Assembly (NCBI RefSeq): GCF_000235565.1
Contig: NC_017527.1
Location: forward strand, 1,054,001-1,118,000
Direction: 5' to 3'
Length of the DNA stretch: 64,000 bases
Source: Methanothrix harundinacea 6Ac
Lineage (GTDB): Archaea > Halobacteriota > Methanosarcinia > Methanotrichales > Methanotrichaceae
This document shows, piece after piece, positions 35,283 through 44,631 of the stretch (position 1 is its first letter; each line of letters starts with the position of its first letter). The notes below the pieces were generated by a model, which was not told where the DNA came from, did not search any database, and was given only the letters and a program-made list of their open reading frames with translations. The translations under genes and the position numbers were made by a program.

Positions 35283-35551
35283 GAAGGTGCCGTCGAAGAG
35301 GGCAACGACGGATCGTCGGGTAGTGACCCAACGGCCGGCGATCCCAAACCCTAATATGAGGTGCCTTAAACGACAGCTATGCATGACCGAATCCATCGCC
35401 TTCAATAGCTCAAATTTGGGTCCTAGAATCGGGGAATTCTCAGATGCCCCTCTTCCTATTAGAGGGTGCAGAAAATTTTTTTTACCTATTACCACACCAA
35501 TCCCCCCCTTCCAAAAGACAAATAAGCCTTCCCACCACTCCCGGAGACCTG

Positions 35552-37033
35552 ATGACGCGATTCATCGTGGTCCTGGGGACCTGCTCCCACTCCGGAAAGA
35601 GCACCATCGTCGCCGCCCTCTGTAGAATCCTCCGAAATCGGGGCCTCAAAGTAGCCCCCTTCAAGTCCCAGAACATGTCCCTCAACTCCTGGGTCACCTC
35701 TGAGGGAAAGGAGATGGGGATAGCCCAGGCGGTCCAGGCCTGGGCGGCGGGGGTGGAGCCCTCCGAGCTGATGAACCCCATCCTCCTCAAGCCCAAGGGG
35801 GACAGAACGAGCCAGGTGATCGTCTTCGGGGTGCCGGTCGCCGATAGGTCGGCGGAGGAGTACTACCGGGAGATCGATGGGCTGAAAGGGGTCGTGGACC
35901 GGGCCATCGATGAGCTGTCGCAGGAGTACGACTACATCGTCGTGGAGGGGGCGGGAGGGGCGGCGGAGATCAACCTCTTCGACCGGGACATCGCCAACAT
36001 CTACGTCGCAAGAAAGCTCGGCGCCCCCATCATCCTGGTGGGGGACATCGAGAGGGGCGGGGTCTTCGCCAGCCTCTACGGGACGGCGGCGCTTCTGCCC
36101 CCCGAGATCCGGCCCCTGGTCAAAGGGCTCGTCATCAACAAGTTCCGGGGCGACCCCGCCATCCTGGAGCCGGGGCTTGGGATGCTGGAGGAACTGACGG
36201 GCGTGCCCGTCCTGGGGGTGATGCCCTACCTCGACCTGGACCTCCCCTCCGAGGACTCCGTCTCCCTGGGGGACAAGAGGAGGGGCGGCGGGGGCGAAAA
36301 GGTGGAGATCGCCGTCGTCAGGCTCCCGAGGATCTCGAACTTCACCGACTTTGAGCCCCTGGAGCGGGAGGCTAGGGTCCGGTACGTCGCCCCCGGCGAG
36401 CCCCTGGGAAGCCCCGACGCCGTCATCATCCCCGGTACGAAGAACACCGTCGCAGACCTGGAGGAGATGAGGGTGAGGGGTACCGACCGGGAGATCCTGG
36501 CCCTCCGCAGGGCCGGGGTCCCGATCCTCGGGATCTGTGGCGGCTACCAGATCCTGGGGAAGAGGATCGTCGACCTCGGGATCGAGAACGCCACCGTCGA
36601 GATGCCCGGCCTCGGCCTCCTGGACCTCGTGACCCGGTTCGACCGGTACGAGAAGAGGACCGTCCAGGTGGAGAAGCCGGTCACCGGAGGCGGCCCGATC
36701 CTGGGGCGGATTATGGGGGAGAGGGTGTGGGGCTACGAGATCCACATGGGAGTGACCGCCTCCAGGGACCCCCCGGCCTTCGGGGACGACGGCGCCGTGG
36801 CCGACGACGGCCTTGTCATAGGAACCTACCTCCACGGGATCTTCAACAACCAGAACTTCAGGGACGCCTTCTTGGACTACCTCTATTCGAGGAAGAACCT
36901 GGTCCGGGGATCCGCCCTCCGGGGCGACGGCTACGACGAGCTCGCCTCCGCCGCGGAGAAGTTCCTGGATCTGGAGCGGATATGGGGTATGATCGGCCTC
37001 GAGCCGGAGGCGGGGAGCATCCCCAGGGAATAA
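35552..37033 (+). CDS. cbiP: Cobyric acid synthase
   Basis: A 493-aa amidotransferase that amidates four carboxyl groups of adenosyl-cobyrinate a,c-diamide. N-terminal dethiobiotin-synthase-like domain: GTCSHSGKST and KSQNMSLNSWVT, VVEGAGGAAEINL and DIERGGVFAS. C-terminal class I glutaminase: Cys in GICGGYQ, with His in YEIHMG and GTYLHG. I chose ATG 35552, preceded by GGAG; frame is open further upstream but that part lacks homology. A TATA-like AAATAAGC lies about 27 bases upstream. No other cobalamin genes are nearby. Confidence 0.93.
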   Translation: MTRFIVVLGTCSHSGKSTIVAALCRILRNRGLKVAPFKSQNMSLNSWVTSEGKEMGIAQAVQAWAAGVEPSELMNPILLKPKGDRTSQVIVFGVPVADRSAEEYYREIDGLKGVVDRAIDELSQEYDYIVVEGAGGAAEINLFDRDIANIYVARKLGAPIILVGDIERGGVFASLYGTAALLPPEIRPLVKGLVINKFRGDPAILEPGLGMLEELTGVPVLGVMPYLDLDLPSEDSVSLGDKRRGGGGEKVEIAVVRLPRISNFTDFEPLEREARVRYVAPGEPLGSPDAVIIPGTKNTVADLEEMRVRGTDREILALRRAGVPILGICGGYQILGKRIVDLGIENATVEMPGLGLLDLVTRFDRYEKRTVQVEKPVTGGGPILGRIMGERVWGYEIHMGVTASRDPPAFGDDGAVADDGLVIGTYLHGIFNNQNFRDAFLDYLYSRKNLVRGSALRGDGYDELASAAEKFLDLERIWGMIGLEPEAGSIPRE

Positions 37034-37268
37034 TGGGGATCCTTGCAGCCTCGACTTTGGAGCTCCCGGACTAAGGAGGGCTGGAGATGGATAGAGGCCC
37101 CTTCCGCCCATGGCCTTCAGCCGTCGGCGAAGAAGACCTATCCCGCCCCTCGGGGGAGCTACCGGCCGGGAGGCGCGGCGGCTCTGGATCCCTTCAACCG
37201 GGCCGCCAAATCATATCGGAAGAGATGAAGCAGGAAGAGGAGGGGGCAGGGAGCGGCGTCTCCCTGCC

Positions 37269-38132
37269 TCAGGCCCCGGCCTCGAGGGAGTGCTGAATCA
37301 AGGCCCAGAGGAGGTCGGAGTCCTTAAGCATCCCCGCCAGCTTCTGATGGGCCGTCACCACCGGCAGCTGGTCGATCCCCTTTCTCATCATCACCCTTGC
37401 GCACTCCGAGACCTCGCTCGTCTTGATGGCGGTGACGGCGGGGACCATCGCCTGCTTGACGGGGATCTTCCGGAGGGATATCCTCGATACCCCGTAGTAG
37501 AAGTTGAGGGTGTCCCGGGTGCTCTCCCAGGTCCACTCGTCCTCGTCGTTCGCCGAGGACATATCCGACATCTCGACGGAGTCCTCGATGACGGAGGCGT
37601 TTATCAGATCCCGGTCGGAGACGATCCCCACCAGCTTCAGCTCCGAGTCGATCACCGGCGAGGCCTGGACGTTCGCGTACTCCATCACGGCTCCGGCCAC
37701 GGGGAGGGGCATCTCGTCCCAGAGGGCGACGGTCATCTTCTCAAAGTACCGCTCTATAGGCCTCTTTATCTCCAGGTCTGCCACCACCCGGATGACGTCG
37801 GCGACGCTGACGATCCCCACCAGGGCTCCATCCTCCACCACGGGAAGCCGTCTTATGTCGTTCTCCGCCAGATGCCTCGCCGCCTCGACGACGTCGTCGT
37901 CGGGGTGGACGACCAGGGGATCCCGGGTCATCAGGAGGGCGGTCTGGTCCTCTTCGGGGTTTCGGAGAAGGTCGGTCCTGGTCACCATCCCCACCAGCTC
38001 CCCGCCCTTCACCACCGGCACCCCCGAGACGTGCCTCTCCTGGAGGGCCTTCAATACCATGTCCCTGGAGCCGGGGACCGTCACGTAGGCTACGTCTCTG
38101 ACCATCACCTCTTTTACCAGAACATCAATCAC
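37269..38132 (-). CDS. Four-CBS-domain protein
   Basis: A 287-aa protein of four CBS motifs in tandem, seen as repeated blocks of the form V(R)D-x-A-x-x-M followed by LPVV-G-x-LVG-x-V-T-D. CBS pairs bind adenine nucleotides and sense energy state. The gene starts at GTG, 8 bases inside the end of the universal-stress gene upstream, so both are made together. Target unknown. Confidence 0.88.
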   Translation of the reverse strand: MIDVLVKEVMVRDVAYVTVPGSRDMVLKALQERHVSGVPVVKGGELVGMVTRTDLLRNPEEDQTALLMTRDPLVVHPDDDVVEAARHLAENDIRRLPVVEDGALVGIVSVADVIRVVADLEIKRPIERYFEKMTVALWDEMPLPVAGAVMEYANVQASPVIDSELKLVGIVSDRDLINASVIEDSVEMSDMSSANDEDEWTWESTRDTLNFYYGVSRISLRKIPVKQAMVPAVTAIKTSEVSECARVMMRKGIDQLPVVTAHQKLAGMLKDSDLLWALIQHSLEAGA

Positions 38133-38568
38133 AAACCTTCTCCCCCGGAACCGTGATGACGGGAACTGTGGAGGTGCGGACCACCTTCTCGGCTACGCTT
38201 CCGAGGAGGAACTTCTCGAGGCCGGATCGCCCGCAGCTCCCGATGACTATGGCGTTCACCCCGACCTCCTCCGCCACCCGGACCAGCTCCTCGCCGGGGT
38301 TCCCCTCCACCACCATCTTGGTGGAGGCGACCCCAGACCTCTCGGCCATCTCACCGATGAAGGCGGTGGCGTTCTCCCCCTCCTTTATCAAGAGATCCCT
38401 TATGCTCGCAAGAGCCATGTCCTCGGGGAGGTGGCTCAGCCTTCCCGTATCGGCGACGTAGACTATGGTGACGGAGCCCCCAGAGAGCCTGGCTAGCTCT
38501 ATCCCCACCGCTGCCGCCCGTTCGCTATGCTTTGACCCGTCGGTTGCTATCATTATCCTCTCAAACAT
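38125..38568 (-). CDS. Universal stress protein (UspA family)
   Basis: A 147-aa protein: IMIATDGSKHSERA at the start and the ATP-binding GSCGRSGLEKFLLGSVAEKV near the end (G2xG9xG(S/T) pattern). It probably binds ATP. It overlaps the CBS gene by 8 bases; Usp and CBS partners are common in archaea. Confidence 0.92.
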   Translation of the reverse strand: MFERIMIATDGSKHSERAAAVGIELARLSGGSVTIVYVADTGRLSHLPEDMALASIRDLLIKEGENATAFIGEMAERSGVASTKMVVEGNPGEELVRVAEEVGVNAIVIGSCGRSGLEKFLLGSVAEKVVRTSTVPVITVPGEKVCD

Positions 38569-38578
38569 GGAAAAACCC

Positions 38579-39637
38579 CTAGATGACGGCCAGAACGTCG
38601 GAGGGTTCCGCCCTCCTCACCAGGCTTGCCAGAGGGTCCCTCGACCCCGCCATATTCTCCGACCGTCTGTCGATGACCATTATCCTGCACTCCTTTCCGA
38701 CTCGGATGGCGCCGGCCTCATCATCTGCGCCCAGGATCCGTGCACCGTTTAGCGTGCACATCATAAATACCTGTCTATCGTTATGCAGCAGGGCCTTGGA
38801 TGCCAGCTCCATCTCGGAGAAGAGGTTTGGCGAGTTGAGCATGACGTTGTCGGTCCCCAGGCCGACGGTGATCCCCATCTCCAGCATCCGGGCGACGTCT
38901 GGAAGGCCGACGCCGGTGACGAGGTTCGACCGGGGGCAGACGACGACCGGCACCCCCGCCTCCGCCACCATCCTCAGGTCCCGGGGCTCGGCCCTGGTGA
39001 GGTGGACGAGGAGGTCGGGCTCGAGGCTCAGCGCATCTTCGATGTCGTCTCGGTCCGCCTCCCCGGCGTGGAGGGCGACCTTCTTTCCCTCCCGCCTCGC
39101 CGCCTCGGCCACCTCCTCGACCCAGGACCGGGGATGATCTTTGGTGCTGCTGATCCCGACCCCCCAGCACTTCTCGTGAATCCTCACCGATCCGGGATCG
39201 GGCCGCCCGAAGATCCTCCCGGCCAGCCCCGTCCCCTCCATCGCCTCCAGAAGCATCTCGACCCCGTCGGACCCTCCCTCCCGAAAGTCGGCGAAGGCCG
39301 CGGTTCCAGACCGGGCCATGTAGAGGAGGGAACGCCTCATCCCCTCCACCACCTCCCGGCGGGGGGCGGAGGCGAGGGCCCGATGCTTCAGGCCCCCCGG
39401 GCCCACCAGGTCCCTGAGGGGGAGGTAGGGGGGGTCTTTAAAGAAGGAGTCGCCGAGGTGGACGTGGCCGTTGACGAGGGCCGGGGCGATGATCCCCAGC
39501 AGGTCCGACTCCACCTCCTCGGGCCCGATCTCAGCGACGACCCCTCCCCGGAGGCAGAGGTGCCCCTCGAAGGGCTCGAGCTCCTCGCCGAGGAGGATCG
39601 TCCCCGAAAGGACTACCTCGTCATCCTGCCTCATCAT
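38579..39637 (-). CDS. Amidohydrolase (cytosine/adenosine deaminase-like)
   Basis: A 352-aa metal-dependent amidohydrolase: NGHVHLGD near residue 57, LHAGE near 195, a histidine in LVHLTRAEP and the TDN motif near 280. Family members deaminate purine or pyrimidine compounds such as S-adenosylhomocysteine or methylthioadenosine; the sequence is shorter than typical SAH deaminases, so the substrate is open. Divergent from the pyrimidine reductase gene, with which it shares an AT-rich promoter box. Confidence 0.8.
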   Translation of the reverse strand: MMRQDDEVVLSGTILLGEELEPFEGHLCLRGGVVAEIGPEEVESDLLGIIAPALVNGHVHLGDSFFKDPPYLPLRDLVGPGGLKHRALASAPRREVVEGMRRSLLYMARSGTAAFADFREGGSDGVEMLLEAMEGTGLAGRIFGRPDPGSVRIHEKCWGVGISSTKDHPRSWVEEVAEAARREGKKVALHAGEADRDDIEDALSLEPDLLVHLTRAEPRDLRMVAEAGVPVVVCPRSNLVTGVGLPDVARMLEMGITVGLGTDNVMLNSPNLFSEMELASKALLHNDRQVFMMCTLNGARILGADDEAGAIRVGKECRIMVIDRRSENMAGSRDPLASLVRRAEPSDVLAVI

Positions 39638-39657
39638 GAAAGAGAGATCGGGGAGGG

Positions 39658-39669
39658 AAAATATTTAGC
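39658..39669. promoter_or_regulatory. Shared AT-rich promoter box of divergent genes
   Basis: AAAATATTTAGC sits about 26 bases before both predicted transcript starts: near the ATG of the amidohydrolase on the minus strand and near 39689 for the reductase on the plus strand. It can act as a TATA box in both directions. Confidence 0.4.
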
Positions 39670-39694
39670 TTTCCTCTCCGTCGTCAAGACCCTC

Positions 39695-40360
39695 ATGGAG
39701 AGGCCCTTCGTATTCATCAACAGCGCCATGAGCGCCGACGGGAAGATCAGCTCCTTCCTTCGCCAGCAGGTGAGGATATCGGGGCCGGAGGATATGGGGC
39801 GGGTCGGCCTCCTCCGGGCCGAGAGCGACGCGGTGATGGTGGGGGTGGGGACGGTCCTCGCCGACGATCCGGGGCTGAGGGTGAAGTCTCCGGACCATAG
39901 AGGCATGAGGTCGAAGCTGGGGAAACCCGAGGACCCCCTTCGGGTCGTCGTCGACAGCCAGGGCAAAACCCCGCCTTCGGCGAAGGTGCTGGGGGACGGG
40001 TGCATCCTAGCCGTATCGAGGGCCGCCCCCGAGGAGCGGCTCCGCCTTCTGGGGGATAGGTGCGAGGTCGTAGCCTTCGGGGAGGAGAGGGTCGATCTTC
40101 CGGAGCTCCTCTCTTTCCTCTATAAAAGAGGGGTAAGAAGGCTGATGGTGGAGGGGGGGGCCACCCTCAACTGGTCCCTCGTCGAGGGGGGGCTCGTCGA
40201 CGAGATCTCGACTTACATCGGCCCCATCATCATCGGAGGGGCGAGGGCCCCCACCCTCGTCGACGGCCCCGGCTTCTCCGGCGGCTATCCGGAGCTCGAG
40301 CTATCGGCCGCCGAGGCTCTGGACGGAGGCGTCCTCCTCCGGTGGCGCCTTCTCCGGTGA
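39695..40360 (+). CDS. 2,5-diamino-6-ribosylaminopyrimidinone phosphate reductase
   Basis: A 221-aa protein of the RibD C-terminal/Rib7 reductase family: FVFINSAMSADGKI at the start, the GVGTVLADDP stretch, then LMVEGGATLNWSL and IGGARAPTL. It performs the NAD(P)H-dependent reduction of the ribose in archaeal riboflavin and F420 chromophore synthesis (arfC). I chose ATG 39695; the long open frame before it is antisense to the amidohydrolase. Length matches the archaeal family. Confidence 0.9.
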   Translation: MERPFVFINSAMSADGKISSFLRQQVRISGPEDMGRVGLLRAESDAVMVGVGTVLADDPGLRVKSPDHRGMRSKLGKPEDPLRVVVDSQGKTPPSAKVLGDGCILAVSRAAPEERLRLLGDRCEVVAFGEERVDLPELLSFLYKRGVRRLMVEGGATLNWSLVEGGLVDEISTYIGPIIIGGARAPTLVDGPGFSGGYPELELSAAEALDGGVLLRWRLLR

Positions 40361-40364
40361 GCCT

Positions 40365-41066
40365 TCAGGACCTCATCCAGTCGTCCCAGACCTTCCCCCG
40401 GGCGGCCAGGATGGGGACGACCTTCTCGGCCATATCGAAGGGGATCCCCACCACCACGAAGTCGTCCTCCAATCCGGCGTTCTTGGCGGCGCCGTCGCAG
40501 CCGAGGGAGACGTTCACGTCCCCCTTCAGGATCGGCGAGGAGGTGGCGTCGACGCAGAAGGACTGGATCCCGGAGGTGTCGAAGTCCACCCTGCCCCCCT
40601 CAGCGAAGAGGGCTGCCTGGACGACCCTCCTCGCCTGGAAGGGCTTTCCGACGAAGATGACGACGTCCGGCTTCAACTTCATCTTCTCCAGGGGCGCCAC
40701 CAGGGTCGCGACGGTGCTCCCCGCCTTCTGGGCCGGGAAGGAGGAGACGATCTTCGAGCCCGCCTCCTTCGTTTCGACCTTGTTCAGCTTCGAGAAGTAG
40801 AGGTTTCCTGAGGAGATGTTCTCGGGAAACTCCATCAGGCCGAGCCCCGCCGCCCCGCCCTTGCAGGAGTGGAGATCGGAGTTGGCGAGGGTCGTCTCGC
40901 CCCGGAGCCTCGCCGCCTGGACCATCTCGCAGTAGCGGAGGGGCCCTGGGATCATCTTCATCTCCGGGGGGATCTCCTCCTCGCCTCTGATCAATTTCAC
41001 GCCCACAGGGTTTGTTTCCAGGTGGAGTGTCGCAACCAGCGTCTTTGCCATCTCATCAAGTTCCAT
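40365..41066 (-). CDS. DUF169 family protein
   Basis: A 233-aa protein with the DUF169 pattern: ETNPVGVKLIR near the start, the cysteine motif YCEMVQAAR, then HSCKGGAAGLGL and DVVIFVGKPFQA. Conserved cysteines suggest metal or cofactor binding. The family is widespread in methanogens and anaerobes without an assigned reaction. It converges on the reductase gene with a 4-base gap. Confidence 0.88.
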   Translation of the reverse strand: MELDEMAKTLVATLHLETNPVGVKLIRGEEEIPPEMKMIPGPLRYCEMVQAARLRGETTLANSDLHSCKGGAAGLGLMEFPENISSGNLYFSKLNKVETKEAGSKIVSSFPAQKAGSTVATLVAPLEKMKLKPDVVIFVGKPFQARRVVQAALFAEGGRVDFDTSGIQSFCVDATSSPILKGDVNVSLGCDGAAKNAGLEDDFVVVGIPFDMAEKVVPILAARGKVWDDWMRS

Positions 41067-41286
41067 AGAGAATACCTCTCAGTTTATGCCTGGAGACGGG
41101 TTTTGCGCCGGGGCTACATCTCTCTTGCGCTTCGATGGCATGATCGATTTGGGTATTTCAGATCCGCACCCTCTCGGAGGGTACAGTCCCAAAAAAGAAT
41201 ACGTTTTGCCGGGCCAGCCCCGACGGGGCGGGAGCTTTCATATTCTATATCACACGATAGCTCAGTATACGGCTGAGACGACGACG

Positions 41287-41433
41287 ATGACCGATCGGCT
41301 GGTCAGCATGGAAACGGACGATGAGCCCCTCAGCGAGGAGACCTTCAAGAGGATAGAAGAGGCGCTGGAGGACTTGAAACGGGGCCGATACTACACCGAG
41401 GAAGAGATCGAAGCTGAGCTGGAGCTTGGTTAA
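41287..41433 (+). CDS. 48-aa antitoxin-like protein
   Basis: A short acidic protein with LSEETFKRIEEALEDLKRGRYYTEEEIEAEL, resembling the archaeal antitoxins that pair with RelE-like toxins. No toxin gene follows, so it is an orphan. A TATA-like TTCTATATC lies about 40 bases upstream. The frame is open upstream to 41086, but that part lacks a conserved look. Confidence 0.55.
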   Translation: MTDRLVSMETDDEPLSEETFKRIEEALEDLKRGRYYTEEEIEAELELG

Positions 41434-41471
41434 TGTACTCTGTCATCTAGCCAGAGCCCTTATTCGCATGT

Positions 41472-41975
41472 CTAGAGCACTTCCAGGTAGCACCCCCTCG
41501 CCTCCTCGCTGAAGCAGACTAGCACCACCCTCTCGATCGAGCTTCCGCCCTCCAGAAACCTACTGATCTCGGCTACGGCGATCTTTGATGCCCGCTCCAT
41601 GGGAAACCCGTAGGCTCCAGCGCTTATGGCCGGAAAGGCGATCGTCTTGATCCCGTTCTCCCCGGCGAGCTCCAAAGAACTGCGATAGGCCTTAGCCAGA
41701 AGATCCTCCTCGCCCCGGCCTCCCCCATGCCAGATCGGCCCCACGGTGTGGATCACGAACTTCGCGGGAAGGTCGTACCCCTTTGTTATCCTCGCCTCGC
41801 CGGTCGGGCAGCCGCCGAGGGTTCGGCACTCTTCGAGAAGGCGGGGGCCCGCCGCCCGGTGGATCGCGCCGTCGACCCCCCCGCCGCCGAGGAGGGTGGG
41901 GTTTGCGGCGTTGACGATCGCCTCCGCCTCCACCCGCGTTATGTCCCCGAGGATGACCTCGATCCGACCTTTCAT
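41472..41975 (-). CDS. Macro-domain protein (ADP-ribose phosphatase-like)
   Basis: A 167-aa macro domain: [30 protein letters not shown] at the start holds the ADP-ribose loop, and [12 protein letters not shown] the second loop. Members hydrolyse O-acetyl-ADP-ribose or ADP-ribose-1''-phosphate, or remove ADP-ribose from proteins. A TATA-like GGATATAAG about 35 bases upstream on the minus strand fits its promoter. Confidence 0.93.
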   Translation of the reverse strand: MKGRIEVILGDITRVEAEAIVNAANPTLLGGGGVDGAIHRAAGPRLLEECRTLGGCPTGEARITKGYDLPAKFVIHTVGPIWHGGGRGEEDLLAKAYRSSLELAGENGIKTIAFPAISAGAYGFPMERASKIAVAEISRFLEGGSSIERVVLVCFSEEARGCYLEVL

Positions 41976-42032
41976 CTCCGACCACCTCTCTCAGATCGGA
42001 TGGAAGGTCATCTTATATCCGGATTTTGCGGG

Positions 42033-42051
42033 GAAGAAAGAAGCTTTCTTC
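42033..42051 (-). terminator. Hairpin after the aminomutase/ATP-grasp operon
   Basis: GAAGAAAG and CTTTCTTC form perfect 8-base arms around an AAG loop, directly after the last stop of the operon. No long T-run follows, so it may be an mRNA-end stabiliser instead of a terminator. Confidence 0.4.
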
Positions 42052-42057
42052 TCCCGG

Positions 42058-43626
42058 TCAAGCTCCCGATCCCGCCCCTCCGGAGAGGTACTCCTCCCTC
42101 GTGACGTCGAAGAGGAGGTCGTCGAGGCAGCGGTCCCCCAGGAGGGAGGAGGCCCGTCGGGTCCCGATCCTCCGAAAGCCCGCCGCCTCCAGGGCCCTGA
42201 TCGAGGAGATGTTCTCGACGGTGGCGGAGGCGTATATCGAATTCAAGCCCAGCCTGGAGAAGCCGTGCTCTACGATAGCCTCGACGATGGCGTTGCCGAG
42301 GCCGACGCCCCTATGATCGGGGTCGCCGATCAGGTACGAGATCTCGCCGGTGCAGGGGGTCCTCTCGTAGAGGGAGGCGAAGCCTATAGGCAGATCGCCT
42401 TCAAAAATGACGAAGTCCTCGTCCTTTGAGCACAGGATGCTCGCCACGAGCTGGTCTATGGTGAGGGACATAGACGGCTCCATGTACTTCGTCAGCTCCT
42501 GGTCCTCAAACCAGCGGAAGAGGAGGGGGGCGTCCTCCGCCCTCACCCGCCGGAAGTCGAGCCCGCCCGCCGAGAAGACGACTTCTCCCTCCAGTGCCGC
42601 CATTCCGCCATTGGACCTAGCATCGGTCCAGAGGCGGCCCCGCCCGAACCGGTCCAGGGCAATCCTCGCTATCCTCAAAATCAGCTCCGGGTACTCCATT
42701 CCGGCGGCGGCCGCCGCCCGGGCGAAGCCGCTCCCCGTCGGGTTTATGCAGGGGTTGGGGTTCACCTCGATGACGAAGGGCTCGCCATCCTCCTCCCTGA
42801 TCCGGAAGTCGACCCGAGCGTACCCCTCGACCCCCAGGGCGGAGCAGGCCCTCTTTGCGAGATCTTCGATCCTTTCCCTCAGCTCCGGCTCCAGGGGGGC
42901 GGGGCAGAGGGGAATGGTGTTCTGGTAGAGGGGGCTCTCCTCGATCCACTTCGCCTCAAAGCCGAGGATCTTCGGCGTTCCATCGGGGAGGTCGAAGACG
43001 ATCTCCGAGATGGGGAGGACCTCGAAGCCTCCGGGGCCGATGAAGAGGGCGGCGTTCACCTCTCGCCCCCCGATGTACTCCTCCGCCAGGGCGGCCTGGC
43101 AGTAAGTCTCTATGACTTGCGAGACCTTGGCCCTCAGCTCCACCTCGTCTTTTGCGATGGAGTCGAAGGTTATGCCGATGGACGCATCCTCCAGGGCGGG
43201 CTTGATTATCACCGGAAAGTCGAGGCTGAACGGCTCCTCGCCGTTCCGAAATATCGAGAACCGCGGGGTGGGTATCCCCTCCCTCTCCAGGACCAGCTTG
43301 GAGAGGCCCTTGTCCCTCGCCACCTCCAGGGCTGTGGAGGGGGAGCCGGTGAAGGGGATGCCGAGGAGCTCGATGAACCCGGCGACGTTCGCCTCGGCCC
43401 GGAGGTCGTCGCCGAAACCCTCGGCCAGGTTGAATACGAGATCGAAGTTCTTCAGGGAGAAGAGAGCCTCCAGGCTGCACCGGAGGGGGACGGCCTCGTG
43501 GCCCGCGGCTTCCAGGCTCCGTTTCGCCACCTCCACCGTCTCCAGCACCTCGAGCTCCGCCGCCATCTCGGTCTCGCTCCGGCAGGAGCCGTCTCCTGGG
43601 ACGTTATAGAGGATCGCGACCTTCAT
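42058..43626 (-). CDS. ATP-grasp ligase fused to a GNAT acetyltransferase
   Basis: A 522-aa fusion. Residues 1-330 are a D-Ala-D-Ala-ligase-like ATP-grasp enzyme: VFNLAEG near 65, PFTGSP near 91, the KP of VIIKPALEDASIG near 140, EEYIGGREVN near 182 and the metal motif EVNPNPCINP near 287. Residues about 356-510 are a GNAT domain with the acetyl-CoA loop RGVGLGNA. Start is ATG 43626, overlapping the previous stop (ATGA). With lysine 2,3-aminomutase upstream, ligation and N-acetylation of a beta-lysine product is the likely theme. The exact product is unknown. Confidence 0.85.
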   Translation of the reverse strand: MKVAILYNVPGDGSCRSETEMAAELEVLETVEVAKRSLEAAGHEAVPLRCSLEALFSLKNFDLVFNLAEGFGDDLRAEANVAGFIELLGIPFTGSPSTALEVARDKGLSKLVLEREGIPTPRFSIFRNGEEPFSLDFPVIIKPALEDASIGITFDSIAKDEVELRAKVSQVIETYCQAALAEEYIGGREVNAALFIGPGGFEVLPISEIVFDLPDGTPKILGFEAKWIEESPLYQNTIPLCPAPLEPELRERIEDLAKRACSALGVEGYARVDFRIREEDGEPFVIEVNPNPCINPTGSGFARAAAAAGMEYPELILRIARIALDRFGRGRLWTDARSNGGMAALEGEVVFSAGGLDFRRVRAEDAPLLFRWFEDQELTKYMEPSMSLTIDQLVASILCSKDEDFVIFEGDLPIGFASLYERTPCTGEISYLIGDPDHRGVGLGNAIVEAIVEHGFSRLGLNSIYASATVENISSIRALEAAGFRRIGTRRASSLLGDRCLDDLLFDVTREEYLSGGAGSGA

Positions 43627-44630
43627 ATCGAGATCCCCTGGCGGCTCAGGGCGGAGGAGAAGATCTTCCCTATCAGCCCCTCGTAAGAGTAGCCGGCAGC
43701 ATAGGCGGCCTTGGGGAAGCGGGAGTTCTCGGCGGGGTCGGGGATGAGGCCGGGGAGGGCGTTGACGTCGAAGACGGAAGGCTCGCCGTCGGCGTCGAGG
43801 CGGAGGTCGAGCCTGCAGAGGTCCCTCACCTCCAGGGCCTCGAAGCTCTCCGTCGCCGCCCTCTCGATCCTGGATCGGAGGTCCTCGTCCAAGTCGGCGG
43901 GGCAGACGGTGGTGTCGAACCCGGCCTCCAGGGAGTCGTAGATCCACTTCACCTCGTAGCAGTCGAACCTCGGCGCTCCCGCGGGGAGGCCCTCAAAGCC
44001 GACCTCGACGACGGGAAGGACCTCGGGCGGGTTTCCGAGGAGCCCCACCGTGAACTCCCTTCCGGTCAGGTACTCCTCGACGAGGACGGGCTGGCGGTAC
44101 TTCGCCATCATCTCGCCAGCCACCGCCTCCAGCTCCTCCACCTCCCTCACCAGGGACCTGGCGGTGATCCCCCGGCTCGACCCCTCACCGTTCGGCTTCA
44201 AGAAGAGGGGAAAATCGAGGTCTGGCCTCAGCTCATCGGCTCTCCTCAAAAGCTGGAACCGCGGGGTCCGGATCCCGTTGGCCAGGAGGACCTCCTTCGT
44301 CCTCCTCTTGTCCAGGGTGATGGCGAGGGTGGTGACCCCGGAGCCGGAGTAGGGGATCCCCAGCATCTCCAGCATCGCCGGGATCTGGGCCTCCCTCGCC
44401 TCCCCCCGGATCCCCTCGGCGATGTTGAAGGCGAAGTCGAAATCGCCGCGGCGGAGCCTCTCGTACGCCTCCTCGTCCGCCTCGACGACCTCGACGGAGT
44501 CGCAGTAGTTCAGCAGGGCCGACCTGATCGCCTCCACCGTCGAGGGGGCGTCGAACTCGGCGAAGGTGTCGTCCCCCGACTCCCGGCTGTAGTCAGATGG
44601 GAGGATGTTGCAGGTGAGGGCGACCTTCAT
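43623..44630 (-). CDS. D-Ala-D-Ala-ligase-like ATP-grasp enzyme
   Basis: A 335-aa ATP-grasp ligase: FNIAEGIRGEAREAQIP, the IPYSGSGVTTLAITLDK stretch, FPLFLKPNGEGSSRGI for ATP, EEYLTGREFTVGL and FDVNALPGL for metal, and the late FPKAAYAAGYSYEGLI tail of the Ddl fold. Archaea of this kind lack peptidoglycan, so the role is not cell-wall D-Ala-D-Ala. It starts one base after the aminomutase gene and overlaps the next ligase, so all three are co-translated. Confidence 0.87.
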   Translation of the reverse strand: MKVALTCNILPSDYSRESGDDTFAEFDAPSTVEAIRSALLNYCDSVEVVEADEEAYERLRRGDFDFAFNIAEGIRGEAREAQIPAMLEMLGIPYSGSGVTTLAITLDKRRTKEVLLANGIRTPRFQLLRRADELRPDLDFPLFLKPNGEGSSRGITARSLVREVEELEAVAGEMMAKYRQPVLVEEYLTGREFTVGLLGNPPEVLPVVEVGFEGLPAGAPRFDCYEVKWIYDSLEAGFDTTVCPADLDEDLRSRIERAATESFEALEVRDLCRLDLRLDADGEPSVFDVNALPGLIPDPAENSRFPKAAYAAGYSYEGLIGKIFSSALSRQGISI

Positions 44631-44631
44631 C

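Noticed and set aside
38783-39694. Long plus-strand frame joined to the pyrimidine reductase
   Set aside because: It is the antisense shadow of the amidohydrolase; the reductase family begins at 39695.
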